This document shows positions 6,918 to 16,174 of a DNA stretch of 64,000 bases, one piece after another. A program made the translations under genes and the position numbers. The DNA lies in assembly GCF_003260125.1 (NCBI RefSeq), contig NZ_QHKO01000004.1, forward strand, positions 288,780 to 352,779, in the 5' to 3' direction. Each line of letters starts with the position of its first letter. Within the stretch, counting starts at the first letter, position 1. The notes beneath the pieces were generated by a model. The model ran no database searches, was not told the DNA's origin, and saw only the letters and a program-made list of their open reading frames with translations. Source of the DNA: Lujinxingia litoralis. Its GTDB lineage: Bacteria; Myxococcota_A; Bradymonadia; Bradymonadales; Bradymonadaceae.

Positions 6918-9461
6918 ATGTCCGATCATGACGCACGTCAGGTTTCGCCGCGATCTAGCCATGAAACGCTGACCCAGGCCCCCGCCCCCACCAACCCTCG
7001 GGTGCCCGCGCTGACCTCTCCTTTTCAGCGCCGGGCCTCATCCTGCTCGGCCACCCACATCGCTCCGCTGCGCGTGGGGCAACCCCTGGGGCGCTACATC
7101 AATATGGGCATGCTCGGCCGCGGCGGCAGTGGCGAGATCTACCGGGTGCGCGACCCCCGCCTCAACCGCCGGCTGGTGCTCAAGGTCATCCGGCCCGACC
7201 GCCTCGACGACCCCACCGCCCTGGCACGCTTTGTCGATGAGGCCCAACTCACCTCCCAGCTCGATCACCCGGGCATCGTCCCGGTGCATGAACTCGGGCA
7301 GCTCGACGACGGCCGCATCTTCTTTGCCATGCGTGAGGTCCGCGGCCGCACCCTCTCGCAGGTCATCGCCGAGCGTCATCAGGAGTACGCCGAACTCCCC
7401 CCCCAGCAACGCGACTGGGACCGGACCTTTCGCTCCCTGATCAGCATCTTTTTGCGCGTCTGCGAGCCCATCGCCTACGCGCACTCCCGGGGCATCCTGC
7501 ACCGCGACTTAAAACCCTCCAACATCATGGTCGGAGACTATGGCGAGGTGCAGGTGCTGGACTGGGGCCTGGCCAAGGTATGCGGACACGAGCCCGACCA
7601 CGCCCAGGAGTTTGCCCAAGCCCCGGTCACCACCGATCGCCACCGCGACGCCAGCTTCGAGACCCATGAGGGCAGCATCGTGGGGACCCCGGCCTTCATG
7701 TCGCCGGAGCAGGCCCGCGGCGAACACGACCGTCTGGGACCGGCCAGCGACGTCTACTCCCTGGGCGCGATCCTGTTTAACGTCCTCGACGGCCATTCCC
7801 CCTTTGAGGGCACCAACGCCTCGGCGATCATCCTCCAGGTCATGAATGGCGTGGATCGCACCCCGGGCACCGCGCTCGGCGCCCCCACCGAGCTCATCGA
7901 CCTCTGCCTGCGCGCGATGTCTCCCGAGGCCGAGCACCGCCCGGCCGACGCCGCCGAGCTGGCCCGGGTCATCAGCGACTGGCGCGACGGCGCCAACCGC
8001 CGCCAGCAGGCCCTGCACCTGGTAGCCCAGGCCGACGAGCTCCTGCCACGCCACCACGCCATCGGCCAACGCGCCGATGAACTGCGCCGGGAGGCCCGCC
8101 AGCGCCTCGACCAACTCCGCCCCACCGCCCCGGTCGAAGAAAAACGTGCCGCCTGGGAACTCGAAGAAGAAGCCTACTTTCTAGATCGGCAGGGCGGCGC
8201 GGTGCGCGCCCAGGCCATCCGCCACCTGGAATCGGCCCTGGCCCACGTCCCGGAGCTGGCCGAAGCCCACGATCGCCTGGCCGGCATCTACCAGCGCGAC
8301 CACGCCCGCGCCGAACTCGAGCGCGACCTGGCCCGCGCCACCTCCATGGAAGTCTTCATCCGCGCCCACAACACCGGGCGCTTCGACGACTACCTCACCG
8401 GCCACGGACAGCTTAACATCTGGACCGACCCGCCCGGCGCCCGCGTGGAGATCTTCCGCTACGTACAAAAAGATCGCCGCCTGATCCCCGGACTCAAACG
8501 CTTTTTGGGGTTCACTCCCCTGGTCGATGTGGAGCTGGCCATGGGCAGCTACCTCATCACACTCAACGCCGCCGGGCGCCAGCAGGTGCGCTACCCGGTG
8601 GTCATCGAGCGCCAGGGCCGATGGACCGGCCAGGCCCCCGGCGCCACGCGTCCTCGCCAGATCGAGCTTCCCTTCACCGACGAACTCCACGACGACGAAA
8701 TCTACGTCCCGCCCGGCTACTTCTGGCAGGGAGGCGACCCGCTGGTAGCCACCAGCCCTCCCCGCAAAGCCCGCTGGGTCGAGGGCTTTGTGATTCGACG
8801 CCACCCGGTCACCCACGCACAATACCTGGACTTCCTCAACGCCCTGGTCGAAAAAAATCTGGACCACGAAGCCGAAGCCCGGCGCCCGCGCGGCTCCCTG
8901 CAGAGCGACACCTCCGATGGTGTGCCCCTCTACGAACTGGCGCCCCACGGGGGCTACTGCCTCCACCGCCACCAACCCGACGACGTCGCCCGCTGGCCGG
9001 TCACCCACATCAGCTGGAACGACGCCCGGGCCTTTGCCGCCTGGGAGGCCGCCCGCACCCGCCAGCCCTGGCGCCTGCCCACCGAAGCCGAGTGGGAGAA
9101 GGCCGCCCGGGGCGTCGATGGGCGCTTCTACCCCTGGGGTGACTACCTGGACCCGACCTGGTGCAAGATGCTCCATTCCCCCGAGCGAACTCCGGCCCCG
9201 ATCGACGCCTTCCCAGACGATACCAGCCCCTACGGATTGCGCGGGGCCGCCGGCAATGTCCGCGACTGGTGCGCGGACATCCTCGCCGAGGGCGAACCCG
9301 GTGAGGGCGATCCCGGCGCCCGCGCCTACCGCGGCGGCTCCTGGTTCTCCAGCGCCGAGAACTGCCGGCTGGCCTCCCGCGAGGTGCGCCCTCCCGACGC
9401 GACCTCGGTGGGCACCGGATTTCGACTCGCCCGCGACTTCGGACGCTCCAAACGCAGCTGA
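6918..9461 (+). CDS. Ser/Thr kinase fused to PEGA-like and FGE-sulfatase domains (847 aa)
   Basis: Order of modules: a low-complexity N-terminus (1-50); a protein kinase domain (about 60-330) with [10 protein letters not shown], the invariant Lys at K89, HRDLKPSN with catalytic D197, and D215-W-G in place of DFG; a helical linker (330-480); a PEGA-like strand region [17 protein letters not shown]; and a C-terminal FGE-sulfatase domain with [34 protein letters not shown] and the closing [13 protein letters not shown]. Only one Cys occurs there, so the copper-binding Cys pair of true formylglycine-generating enzyme is missing and a binding role is likelier. No transmembrane helix is obvious. 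ATG 6918 is preferred; an in-frame ATG at 6828 has no better ribosome site. Confidence 0.9.
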   Translation: MSDHDARQVSPRSSHETLTQAPAPTNPRVPALTSPFQRRASSCSATHIAPLRVGQPLGRYINMGMLGRGGSGEIYRVRDPRLNRRLVLKVIRPDRLDDPTALARFVDEAQLTSQLDHPGIVPVHELGQLDDGRIFFAMREVRGRTLSQVIAERHQEYAELPPQQRDWDRTFRSLISIFLRVCEPIAYAHSRGILHRDLKPSNIMVGDYGEVQVLDWGLAKVCGHEPDHAQEFAQAPVTTDRHRDASFETHEGSIVGTPAFMSPEQARGEHDRLGPASDVYSLGAILFNVLDGHSPFEGTNASAIILQVMNGVDRTPGTALGAPTELIDLCLRAMSPEAEHRPADAAELARVISDWRDGANRRQQALHLVAQADELLPRHHAIGQRADELRREARQRLDQLRPTAPVEEKRAAWELEEEAYFLDRQGGAVRAQAIRHLESALAHVPELAEAHDRLAGIYQRDHARAELERDLARATSMEVFIRAHNTGRFDDYLTGHGQLNIWTDPPGARVEIFRYVQKDRRLIPGLKRFLGFTPLVDVELAMGSYLITLNAAGRQQVRYPVVIERQGRWTGQAPGATRPRQIELPFTDELHDDEIYVPPGYFWQGGDPLVATSPPRKARWVEGFVIRRHPVTHAQYLDFLNALVEKNLDHEAEARRPRGSLQSDTSDGVPLYELAPHGGYCLHRHQPDDVARWPVTHISWNDARAFAAWEAARTRQPWRLPTEAEWEKAARGVDGRFYPWGDYLDPTWCKMLHSPERTPAPIDAFPDDTSPYGLRGAAGNVRDWCADILAEGEPGEGDPGARAYRGGSWFSSAENCRLASREVRPPDATSVGTGFRLARDFGRSKRS

Positions 9462-9562
9462 ACGCCGAGGGCCGGGCCCCAGATATGCCCCCCACACGAG
9501 CCCGACACCCGCCTCTTTGCCGCCCTCCCCACCGAAAACTTCATTTCTTGCGTACGACAGGG

Positions 9563-9591
9563 TTGACACCTCGCCAACTCGCCCCTATATA
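9563..9591 (+). promoter_or_regulatory. Sigma-70-type promoter of tRNA-Pro
   Basis: TTGACA (9563-9568) is followed after exactly 17 nt by TATATA (9586-9591), close to the housekeeping consensus. The predicted start, near 9598, is about 32 nt before the mature tRNA. Confidence 0.8.
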
Positions 9592-9628
9592 CAGTCCTCG
9601 TTCGGCCGACCTGCCGAACAACGCCTTG

Positions 9629-9707
<79 letters not shown>

Positions 9708-9708
9708 C

Positions 9709-9741
9709 AAAAAGGCCAACCCACCTCGGGTTGGCCTTTTT
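9709..9741 (+). terminator. Bidirectional terminator between tRNA-Pro and the dioxygenase-like gene
   Basis: AAAAAGGCCAACCC pairs perfectly with GGGTTGGCCTTTTT across a 5-nt loop, with A and T runs on opposite sides, so it can end both the tRNA transcript and the minus-strand gene that stops at 9780. The GGCCAACCC/GGGTTGGCC stem is shared with the hairpin at 10816-10841. Confidence 0.9.
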
Positions 9742-9779
9742 GTGTTCTTGCTGCTTTCACCACGCCCCGGAGCGTGCCC

Positions 9780-10628
9780 TTATCGGGCGCCCGACGCCAA
9801 CTCCCAGCGAATCCCGTCGGGCCCGATCACCCGGCCCTGACTCAGTTGCGCCTCCACGCCCAGCGCATGTTCCCCGGCGGCCCGCTGCAGCGCGGCCTCC
9901 ACCTCCGCCCGCGTCTCCCAGGCCACGCAGATCGCCGCCAGCCCCAGCGCATCGGGCCGAGCCGGCAGGCGACACCGACGCCAGACGTTGGCGGCGATAT
10001 GATGGTGATAGCCTCCCCACGCTAAAAAGATCGCGTCCGGCTGGCGCGCCCGCTCCTTCATCCCGAGCACCACCTCACAGAACCGCTGCATCGCCGCCAG
10101 ATCGCTGACCTCCAGATGCACATGCCCCAGCTCAATCTCGGGGGCCTCGCCAGCCTCACCCGCGTTGGCCTCCCCCCGCAGCGCCTCCAGATCCAGCGCC
10201 AGCGTCTCCATCTGCACCCGGCCATCGCTCCCCACCGGCCACTCCTCTTCGGGCCGATCGCGGTAAATCTCCAGCCCGTGCCCTCCGGGATCCCGAAGGT
10301 ACAACGCCTCGCTCACCCGGTGATCCGAGGCTCCCCACAGACGATACCCGGCCTCTTCAATGCGCTGCAGCACGCCCCCGAGCGCGCCTCGATCGGGAAC
10401 CCGCAACGCCAGATGAAAGAGCCCCGCCGAGTGCTCCGGCCGCTCCGGAGCGTCGGGCGCCTCCTCAAACTTTAGTATCGGCGACGCCCCCTCCCCCCCC
10501 AGCGCAACCTGCCCGGCCTCCGACTGGTGCTCGGCCGCCAACCCCACCACCTCCTTATAAAAACGCAACAGGGGCGCCAGGTGACGCACGCGCAGCCGAA
10601 GCGCGCTCAACCGGGGATAGGTGTCCAT
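9780..10628 (-). CDS. Two-domain vicinal-oxygen-chelate protein, CatE-like extradiol dioxygenase family (282 aa)
   Basis: Two glyoxalase/VOC modules. The first (RLSALRLRVRHLAPLLRFYK, then LYLRDPGGHGLEIYRDRP) matches the N-terminal half of CatE/YfiE-type proteins. The second carries the metal set expected for a 2-His-1-Glu centre: the His of GHVHLEVSDL, the GGYHHHIAANVW block, and Glu in GPDGIRWEL. Length agrees with CatE of Bacillus, a catechol 2,3-dioxygenase, but the substrate here is unproven. The start is ATG 10628 with AAGGAG upstream; the long upstream extension has no family match. The gene is bracketed by two hairpins with the same stem sequence (9709-9741 and 10816-10841). Confidence 0.85.
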   Translation of the reverse strand: MDTYPRLSALRLRVRHLAPLLRFYKEVVGLAAEHQSEAGQVALGGEGASPILKFEEAPDAPERPEHSAGLFHLALRVPDRGALGGVLQRIEEAGYRLWGASDHRVSEALYLRDPGGHGLEIYRDRPEEEWPVGSDGRVQMETLALDLEALRGEANAGEAGEAPEIELGHVHLEVSDLAAMQRFCEVVLGMKERARQPDAIFLAWGGYHHHIAANVWRRCRLPARPDALGLAAICVAWETRAEVEAALQRAAGEHALGVEAQLSQGRVIGPDGIRWELASGAR

Positions 10629-10810
10629 AACATGCTCCTTAAGCGATCGTGATCGTGCTCCACACCGCGCTTGCCACCCACCACCGCGCACCGAAACACA
10701 GGCCTTCGCCATCCTCCCCCTGGAAGATATGTGCATTGCCGCGGACGCAAACCCGCAAGACGCCCCCGGCCCCCGCAGCCTCCACCACCGCCACGCCCGC
10801 TCGCCAGAAC

Positions 10811-10841
10811 AAAAAGAGGCCAACCCTGACGGGTTGGCCTC
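10811..10841 (-). terminator. Terminator of the short HPF-like gene
   Basis: GAGGCCAACCC (10816-10826) pairs with GGGTTGGCCTC (10831-10841), loop TGAC. The AAAAA at 10811-10815 gives a U run on the minus strand, 54 nt after the stop of the gene ending at 10895. Confidence 0.85.
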
Positions 10842-10894
10842 CCTGAACTCTCTGGCGAACCTTCCGCACTACCAGACGCTCAAGCGCCTGGCGC

Positions 10895-11212
10895 TCAACG
10901 ATGCTCCTTACGCTTGCCCAGCGCACTGTCGAGCGCGTGCTCCAGCTTGCGCGCCGCCCCGGTGATCGCCGCCCGCAACTCATCGGCGTTATGAGACACC
11001 GCCAGCGGCGAAAGCCCTTCGACCCGGGCTTCCATGGTGCAGTGCTTATCGTCTGCGCCTCCCTTCTGGGCGTTTTCATCGCGCAGATGAACCTCAACGC
11101 GGGTCACGTCGTGGCGAAAACGCTCAATCCGGTTGCTGACAATGGTGTCCACGATCTCTTCGAGACGCTCATCGCCCTGAATGCTGCTATCGGTGTTGAC
11201 CTGAATGTTCAT
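10895..11212 (-). CDS. Short HPF/RaiA-family ribosome-associated protein (105 aa)
   Basis: A single S30AE-type domain: MNIQVNTDSSIQGDERLEEI, then IVSNRIERFRHDVTRVEVHL, a charged loop and TMEARVEGLSPLAVSHNADE leading to the second helix ITGAARKLEHALDSALGKRK. The beta-alpha-beta order and basic C-terminus agree with the short hibernation-factor class, which binds the 30S decoding region in stressed or stationary cells. The loop AQKGGADDKHC is longer than usual. Start ATG 11212 with GAGGT upstream. A second, long HPF is encoded at 51692-52333 next to rpoN, so this cell appears to have two. A few relatives in other delta-type bacteria are annotated only as hypothetical, so the precise role is inferred. 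Confidence 0.8.
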   Translation of the reverse strand: MNIQVNTDSSIQGDERLEEIVDTIVSNRIERFRHDVTRVEVHLRDENAQKGGADDKHCTMEARVEGLSPLAVSHNADELRAAITGAARKLEHALDSALGKRKEHR

Positions 11213-11419
11213 GAAGGCGACCTCACTGGAAAAAGTTGAATCAGCGTTAGAGACGTCGCGGGCCCCGGCATCCTCAGCGACCGGCCCCGCGTCTGATGCT
11301 CAGGAGATAAGCCCCACAGCCGCTCAGACAAGGGCTCCTCCTGCCCCCTCCTCGCGCCTCCCCCCGGGCTCCCCGGACTTCCCCGTCTGCAAACCCGCGC
11401 CATTCCGAGCACTTACCCC

Positions 11420-12004
11420 TTAATGCACTTCCCCGATTTTCGGCCCCATCTTCAGGTTGGGATAGGGGTTGTACTCGGGGCGCCCCACCGTGATGAACCC
11501 GTGCTTGGTGGCGGTATGACAGGCATTGCACTGCGCAAACACCGCGGCGTACTCCCGCTCAAAGATCGCCTGATCGCCGGCGTCCACGGCCTCCTCCAGC
11601 CTCTCCAGCCCCGGGAGCACGCCGCGCTCAAAGAAGTCCACCACGTCCACGCCCTCCTCAACCGGACGGACCGCGCGGAGCTCTTCGATCACCTCCTCGA
11701 TCTCGTGAATCTGGTAGTCGACCATCGCCGCGTTGCCGGCTTTCCCCGCGTACCAGACCGCCGCGTACCGTCGACCGATCTCGTACATATGAGCCCCCAG
11801 ATGCCCCTCATCATGGGCATGGGCCTCCTGATGCCGCGCCTCCTCTCCCTCCTCAGCGCCCGGACTCGGGGCCGGCTCCACAACACTCACCGCCTCAGCC
11901 TGCTCACGTTCACAGCCCACGAGCACGAACACAGCAACGAGCCACACCAGCACCACAGACAACCGGCACGCCACGGAGCACCTGGAGCTCACCTTCTTCT
12001 GCAT
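11420..12004 (-). CDS. Lipoprotein with a single CxxCH haem motif (cytochrome-like, 194 aa)
   Basis: Start at ATG 12004, followed by a long signal (LSVVLVWLVAVFVLVGC, lipid Cys near residue 31). A His-rich acidic linker (HQEAHAHDEGHLGAH) precedes a mostly helical domain with HEIEEVIEELRAV and RGVLPGLERLEEAVDAGD, and near the C-terminus QCNACHTATKHGF supplies a CxxCH motif for covalent haem c. The helical region resembles cytochrome c'-type four-helix proteins, in which CxxCH lies in the last helix. It is probably a periplasm-facing electron carrier or ligand-binding cytochrome. No cytochrome maturation or oxidase genes are nearby. An alternative ATG at 12031 would add nine residues. Confidence 0.8.
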   Translation of the reverse strand: MQKKVSSRCSVACRLSVVLVWLVAVFVLVGCEREQAEAVSVVEPAPSPGAEEGEEARHQEAHAHDEGHLGAHMYEIGRRYAAVWYAGKAGNAAMVDYQIHEIEEVIEELRAVRPVEEGVDVVDFFERGVLPGLERLEEAVDAGDQAIFEREYAAVFAQCNACHTATKHGFITVGRPEYNPYPNLKMGPKIGEVH

Positions 12005-12689
12005 AGCTTCCCATCCTGATCTAAAAGTCATCGTCCGTGCCACGCCCCACCTCGTCTGAAACGGGGAGGCGCCGACCGCCTCAGTGTTGGGGAAGGCCGC
12101 CTCGGCGGCAAGCACCCGCCGCGAAAAAGCCCTCCCGCACCGCCGCCAACCTCCCGGCACTCCCCACAAGGCCTGCGGACCCTACCCGGCGAGCTCCGCC
12201 GTGGCGCCCTGCCCAAAAAGGTCGCGCTCTTCAGGCACCGACCGCTACGCAGAACGAGCGCCCCCCACCGGCCTGGCGCTCTGACACGACTAAAATATGC
12301 GCCCGCCCTCCGGATTTGGCGCCGCAACGCCTGTTATCGCCCGGCTACCGCGCGCCCCGTCACCCACCTAAACCCCTGTAAAACCTCACCTTAACCCTTC
12401 CCCCTCCTCAACCCTTGAACCTCTGATCACCGGAAACCCAGACCGGCGCAAAATTGTACGCCTGCACGAATATTGCGCAAAATGTGCGCAAACCTTCCAC
12501 CTCCAGACGCCTCCCGACAGCGGCCCAACCCCGAACAAATCTTCGCCTAACTTAACTTTTTGTGTTTTCCGATGCCTTGGTACGCATCCTGCTATACAGC
12601 CGCATCGGAAAGGCGTCCCCGCACCTACGGGGGGCTGGACGTGGACGCCTCCCCCTACTGTGAACCCCAGAATACAAAGGTAGATCGTT
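12005..12689. other. 685-bp divergent intergenic region before the kinase-ODP gene
   Basis: No convincing gene was found. Base composition falls in the right half (12440-12600). Three GCGCAAA half-sites occur at 12446, 12475 and 12486, the first two as GCGCAAAAT spaced 29 bp. TATACA at 12593-12598 is a fair -10 but no good -35 was found 16-18 bp upstream, so an activated or alternative-sigma promoter is possible. The region must carry the control of both flanking genes. Confidence 0.45.
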
Positions 12690-14792
12690 GTGAAGAATGA
12701 CACGCTCCCCCCCGGCAGCGCCGTAGGCCAGTATCAGGTGATTCGTAAACTCGGCGAAGGCGCGGCCGGCCAGGTCTACCTGGCTCGCCATAAAATCCTG
12801 GAGCGGGAGTTTGCCCTCAAAGTCCTCCATCCGGAGTGGGTCGGAAACGAGCAGCTCACCCGCCGCTTCTTCCAGGAGGCCCGCCACGCCACTCGCCTGA
12901 AGCACCCCAACATCGTGGGCGTGATCACCGCCGACCAGCACGATGACTTCTATTACCTGGTCATGGAGTACGTCGACGGCGACTGCCTGGAAGCCATCAT
13001 CAGCGAGCGCAAGCGCCTGCCGGCCGACCAGGCCGTCAGCTATCTGATCGGCATCCTGCGTGGCCTGGAGCACGCCCACCAGCAGGGCATGCTCCACCGC
13101 GACGTCAAAGCCGATAACATCATGGTCGATCGCGTCAGCGGCACCGCGCGCCTGCTCGACTTCGGCCTGGTCAAAGACGTGGAGGCCTCTCAGAAGCTCA
13201 CCGCGCAGCACGCCGTGGTGGGCACGCCCTACTACATGCCGCCGGAGCAATGGCGCAGTGAAGACATCGACGTGCGCGCCGACCTCTTCTCGGCAGGCGT
13301 GACCCTGTACTACGCGCTGACCGGGCGCTTCCCCTTCCCCGGACGCTCTCCGCTGGCTGTGGCCCACCGCCTGATGAGCGAGCCTCACGATGCCCTGGGC
13401 GACCTGCTCATCGATGGTGAGCCACGCTCGGCCCCCGAACTCGAAGCCCTCCTGGACCGGGCCCTGGCCCGGGAGCGCGCCGGCAGGCCCGAATCGGCCG
13501 CCGCCTTCGCCGACGAGCTCGAAGCCTGGCTGGCAAAAATCCGCCCCTCCCACACCCCGCACACCGCTCGCCCGGCCCGCACCAATCAGACCAGCGCCAT
13601 CGCCTCTTTCCTCAACTCCCACGAGCCCGCCATGTCCGACTCTCCCAATCTGGTCACCGAACCCGTCGAGATCGCCCCGAACACCTACTGGGTCGGAAAG
13701 CGCCCGCCCAATGAGATCTTTTACGCCAACCCCTTCCTGCGCCATTTCCCCGGCAAAAACGGCAGCGAAGACTTCAACCTGATCATCGATCCGGGCTCCA
13801 CCAAAGACTTCAGCGTGGTGCAGGCCAAGGTCGGTCGCGTCATCGGCAGCGTGAACCGACTCAGCTCGATCTTCATCAACCATCAGGACCCCGACGTGGG
13901 CTCCTCCGTCGGTGTGCTCCTGGGACGCCATACCCCCAACGCCCACGTCTTGTGCACCGAAGATACCTGGCGGCTGATCCAGTACTACAACGTGCCCCGC
14001 GAGCGCTTCGTGGCGTTGGAGCGCTTCCCGCGCGGCATCAAGCTGCCCACCGGCGACGTGGTGCGCCCGGTGCCCAGCCCCTTCTGCCACTTTGTGGGCG
14101 CGATGATGCTCTACGATCCCACCACCCGGGTGCTCTTTACCGGCGACCTCTTCGGCAGCCTGACCGATAAAAACGCCGAAGGGCTCTACGTCGACGAATC
14201 CGACTGGGCCGGGATGCGCGCCTTCCACCAGATCTACATGCCCACCCAGGGCGCGGTGCGCTACGCCCTCAAAAAAATCCGCGAACTCTCCCCGGCCGTC
14301 GAGATCATCGCCCCGCAACACGGGCGCGTGCTGCGCGGCCCCTGGGTCCAGAAATACATGGACCGCCTGTGGAACCTCCCGGTGGGACTGGACATCCTCG
14401 ACGATCGCCACAGCACCCCCGAAGAACTGCGCGCCTGGACCACCGTGCTCAACCGCCTGGTGGAAGTCGCTCGCCAGGCCCTGGGCGACGAGGTCTACAC
14501 CGTGCTGGAGTCCGACCCCAACTTAAGCGGCATCCTCACGGTGCAGTCGGGCAACGTCGAGATCACCTCGCTGGGCAAGACCACCGTGGAGCGCGCCGTC
14601 CGCCTGCTCTGCGAGCATGTGCGCGCCGACGTGGCCAGCGCCATCAAGTACGAGGCCGTCTACTCGGCCACCGAACTCGGCCTGCCCACCCCGATGGTCG
14701 AGATCGATGAAGACGCCCCCGAACACGCCAGCGAGTCGCAACTCGATGCCATCGTGGACTCGGCGCTCGAAGGCGGCTTCTCCAAAGTCTGA
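12690..14792 (+). CDS. Ser/Thr kinase fused to an ODP-type metallo-beta-lactamase domain (700 aa)
   Basis: Residues 1-290 form a full Hanks-type kinase: LGEGAAGQVYLA, invariant K44, HRDVKADN with catalytic D138, LLDFGLVKD and the GTPYYMPPE activation segment. A Thr/Pro/Ser linker (290-315) leads into an ODP/flavodiiron-type beta-lactamase fold: APNTYWVGKRPP, FNLIIDPG, then INHQDPDVGSS (H398, D400, D402), SPFCHF (H467), TGDLFG (D486) and PQHGRVLRG (H544). The last ligand of the first cluster is Val instead of His. The domain lacks a flavodoxin partner; the final 120 residues are unassigned. ODP proteins can bind diiron and sense oxygen, so this may be a gas- or iron-responsive kinase. An internal ATG at residue 315 marks the fusion point. 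No transmembrane helix is seen. Confidence 0.9.
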   Translation: MKNDTLPPGSAVGQYQVIRKLGEGAAGQVYLARHKILEREFALKVLHPEWVGNEQLTRRFFQEARHATRLKHPNIVGVITADQHDDFYYLVMEYVDGDCLEAIISERKRLPADQAVSYLIGILRGLEHAHQQGMLHRDVKADNIMVDRVSGTARLLDFGLVKDVEASQKLTAQHAVVGTPYYMPPEQWRSEDIDVRADLFSAGVTLYYALTGRFPFPGRSPLAVAHRLMSEPHDALGDLLIDGEPRSAPELEALLDRALARERAGRPESAAAFADELEAWLAKIRPSHTPHTARPARTNQTSAIASFLNSHEPAMSDSPNLVTEPVEIAPNTYWVGKRPPNEIFYANPFLRHFPGKNGSEDFNLIIDPGSTKDFSVVQAKVGRVIGSVNRLSSIFINHQDPDVGSSVGVLLGRHTPNAHVLCTEDTWRLIQYYNVPRERFVALERFPRGIKLPTGDVVRPVPSPFCHFVGAMMLYDPTTRVLFTGDLFGSLTDKNAEGLYVDESDWAGMRAFHQIYMPTQGAVRYALKKIRELSPAVEIIAPQHGRVLRGPWVQKYMDRLWNLPVGLDILDDRHSTPEELRAWTTVLNRLVEVARQALGDEVYTVLESDPNLSGILTVQSGNVEITSLGKTTVERAVRLLCEHVRADVASAIKYEAVYSATELGLPTPMVEIDEDAPEHASESQLDAIVDSALEGGFSKV

Positions 14793-14802
14793 GACTTGAA
14801 AA

Positions 14803-14830
14803 GGGGCTCGGGAGCCGACTCCCGAGCCCC
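14803..14830. terminator. Hairpin between convergent genes, probably a minus-strand terminator
   Basis: GGGGCTCGGGAG (14803-14814) pairs perfectly with CTCCCGAGCCCC (14819-14830), loop CCGA. The left flank GAAAA gives a short U run on the minus strand; the plus side has none. It can end the monooxygenase transcript and block read-through from the kinase gene. Confidence 0.65.
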
Positions 14831-14878
14831 GTGAAGGCGCGCCCCCATCAAGGGGCACGGCGCCCGGGCGCGCCTGCC

Positions 14879-16063
14879 TCAGCCCGCCTCATACCCCCAG
14901 ATCACGGCCTGCTGCTCCTCCAGCACCGACACCGGCGCCCTACGCATCGCCGCCTCGCGCAGCCACACCGCCGGCGCGCTCGACCACTGCCCGACCACCC
15001 CGAGCTGCCTTGAGCGCTTCTGCAACATCGCCGTGCGCTCAACCCGTTCCCCTTCATAGCGGCGCAGCGCAGCACTGACCTCCTCGTCACTCGCGCCCCC
15101 CCGTTTGAGCACCTCTCCCAGACGAGCAGCGAGCAACGCGGCATCTTCAATGGCCGAACAGGCCCCCTGCCCCAGGTTGGGAGCCATCGGGTGCGCCGCG
15201 TCTCCCAGCAAGGTCACCACGCCACGCCCCCAATCCTGGCGAGGCGGACGGTCGTAGATGTCGTTGCGCAAAATATGCGCAGCCTGAGTCCCCTCCACCA
15301 TCGCCAAAAAATAGTCCGGAAAATCCCGATACCGCGCCACCAGTTCGGCGCGCACATCCTCCCCATCTCGGCCCCCCTCCGCGGCGTTGGCCGTCGCCCA
15401 CCAGTACACGCGAGACTCATCGACGTAGGAGACGCCCACCCGCAGCCCGTGGCCCTGGAGCTCCCAGAGCGCGCCGTGCTCAAACCCCGGATGCTCAAAG
15501 GGCTCGGTGATGCCCCGCCAGCAGGTGTATCCCAGGTAACGCGGGGCAGGCTCTGCCGGATGCAGCTGCCGACGCACCGCCGAATTCAAACCGTCACACC
15601 CGATCAGCGCCACGCCCTCGAGCCCGGTGCCGCCGCCCCGCAGCACGCGCACCCCCTGCTCCGCCACCGACTCAAACCCCTGGACCGCCGCGCCCAGATG
15701 CACCTCAACCTCGGGAGCCCCCTGCGCCGCGTCGTAGAGCGTGGCCTGAAGCGCCGCCCGGTGAATCATGCGAAAGGGCCCCGGCCACTCCTCCGACTTA
15801 AGCTCACGGGTCACAAAGAGCTCGCCACGGTTGGAGCCGATCCCCACCTTGGTCATCGGGGCGCTGACCCGCTCCAACGCCTCCCCCAACCCCCGACGGT
15901 AGAGCACCGACGAGGCGTTGGGCCCCAGCAAGATGCCGGCGCCCACCTCCCGCACCTCTTCAAAGCGCTCCAGCACCTGCACCGCCACCCCCTCCTCAGC
16001 CAGGCAATGCGCCAGGCTCAACCCGCCAATGCCCGCTCCCGCAACAACCACCGAATTCCGCAT
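14879..16063 (-). CDS. FAD-dependent aromatic-ring or epoxidase-type monooxygenase (394 aa)
   Basis: Class A flavoprotein monooxygenase. The Rossmann dinucleotide motif is VVVAGAGIGGLSLAHCLAEE at the N-terminus, the second conserved segment is VALIGCDGLNSAVRRQL, and the ribityl-binding motif is VVTLLGDAAHPMAPNLGQG, followed by AIEDAALLAARL. Length and order suit the salicylate hydroxylase/zeaxanthin epoxidase group, using NAD(P)H and O2 on a soluble substrate. The substrate is not predictable, and no ring-degradation operon surrounds it, though a two-domain extradiol-dioxygenase-like protein lies 5 kb away. Start ATG 16063, with GAGGT upstream; 16 further residues would follow an earlier ATG at 16111. 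Confidence 0.9.
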   Translation of the reverse strand: MRNSVVVAGAGIGGLSLAHCLAEEGVAVQVLERFEEVREVGAGILLGPNASSVLYRRGLGEALERVSAPMTKVGIGSNRGELFVTRELKSEEWPGPFRMIHRAALQATLYDAAQGAPEVEVHLGAAVQGFESVAEQGVRVLRGGGTGLEGVALIGCDGLNSAVRRQLHPAEPAPRYLGYTCWRGITEPFEHPGFEHGALWELQGHGLRVGVSYVDESRVYWWATANAAEGGRDGEDVRAELVARYRDFPDYFLAMVEGTQAAHILRNDIYDRPPRQDWGRGVVTLLGDAAHPMAPNLGQGACSAIEDAALLAARLGEVLKRGGASDEEVSAALRRYEGERVERTAMLQKRSRQLGVVGQWSSAPAVWLREAAMRRAPVSVLEEQQAVIWGYEAG

Positions 16064-16174
16064 GCCTACCTCGCTTGTCTTCGTGACTGAAACCCAATTC
16101 AACCTCGACAAGCTCTAAACGCCCCGGGCAGCGCAGGCGATGTGGTCGATTGTCTCAACGCCTTTCGGTACGCG

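Noticed and set aside
8181..9569. A minus-strand open frame opposite the first kinase
   Set aside because: It mirrors the FGE-sulfatase-encoding strand; composition is Gly/Ala/Val with no family motif.
10895..11212. Transposon or mobile-element remnant around the hairpins at 9.7 and 10.8 kb
   Set aside because: The hairpins carry A or T runs as terminators do, and no transposase or target duplication is seen.
11420..12004. Multi-haem cytochrome
   Set aside because: Only one CxxCH occurs; the other His residues lie in an acidic low-complexity linker.
12552..14411. A minus-strand open frame of 619 codons opposite the kinase-ODP gene
   Set aside because: The plus-strand frame has full kinase and ODP motifs; the opposite frame is a mirror artefact of GC-rich codons with His/Gly/Val-rich unstructured sequence.
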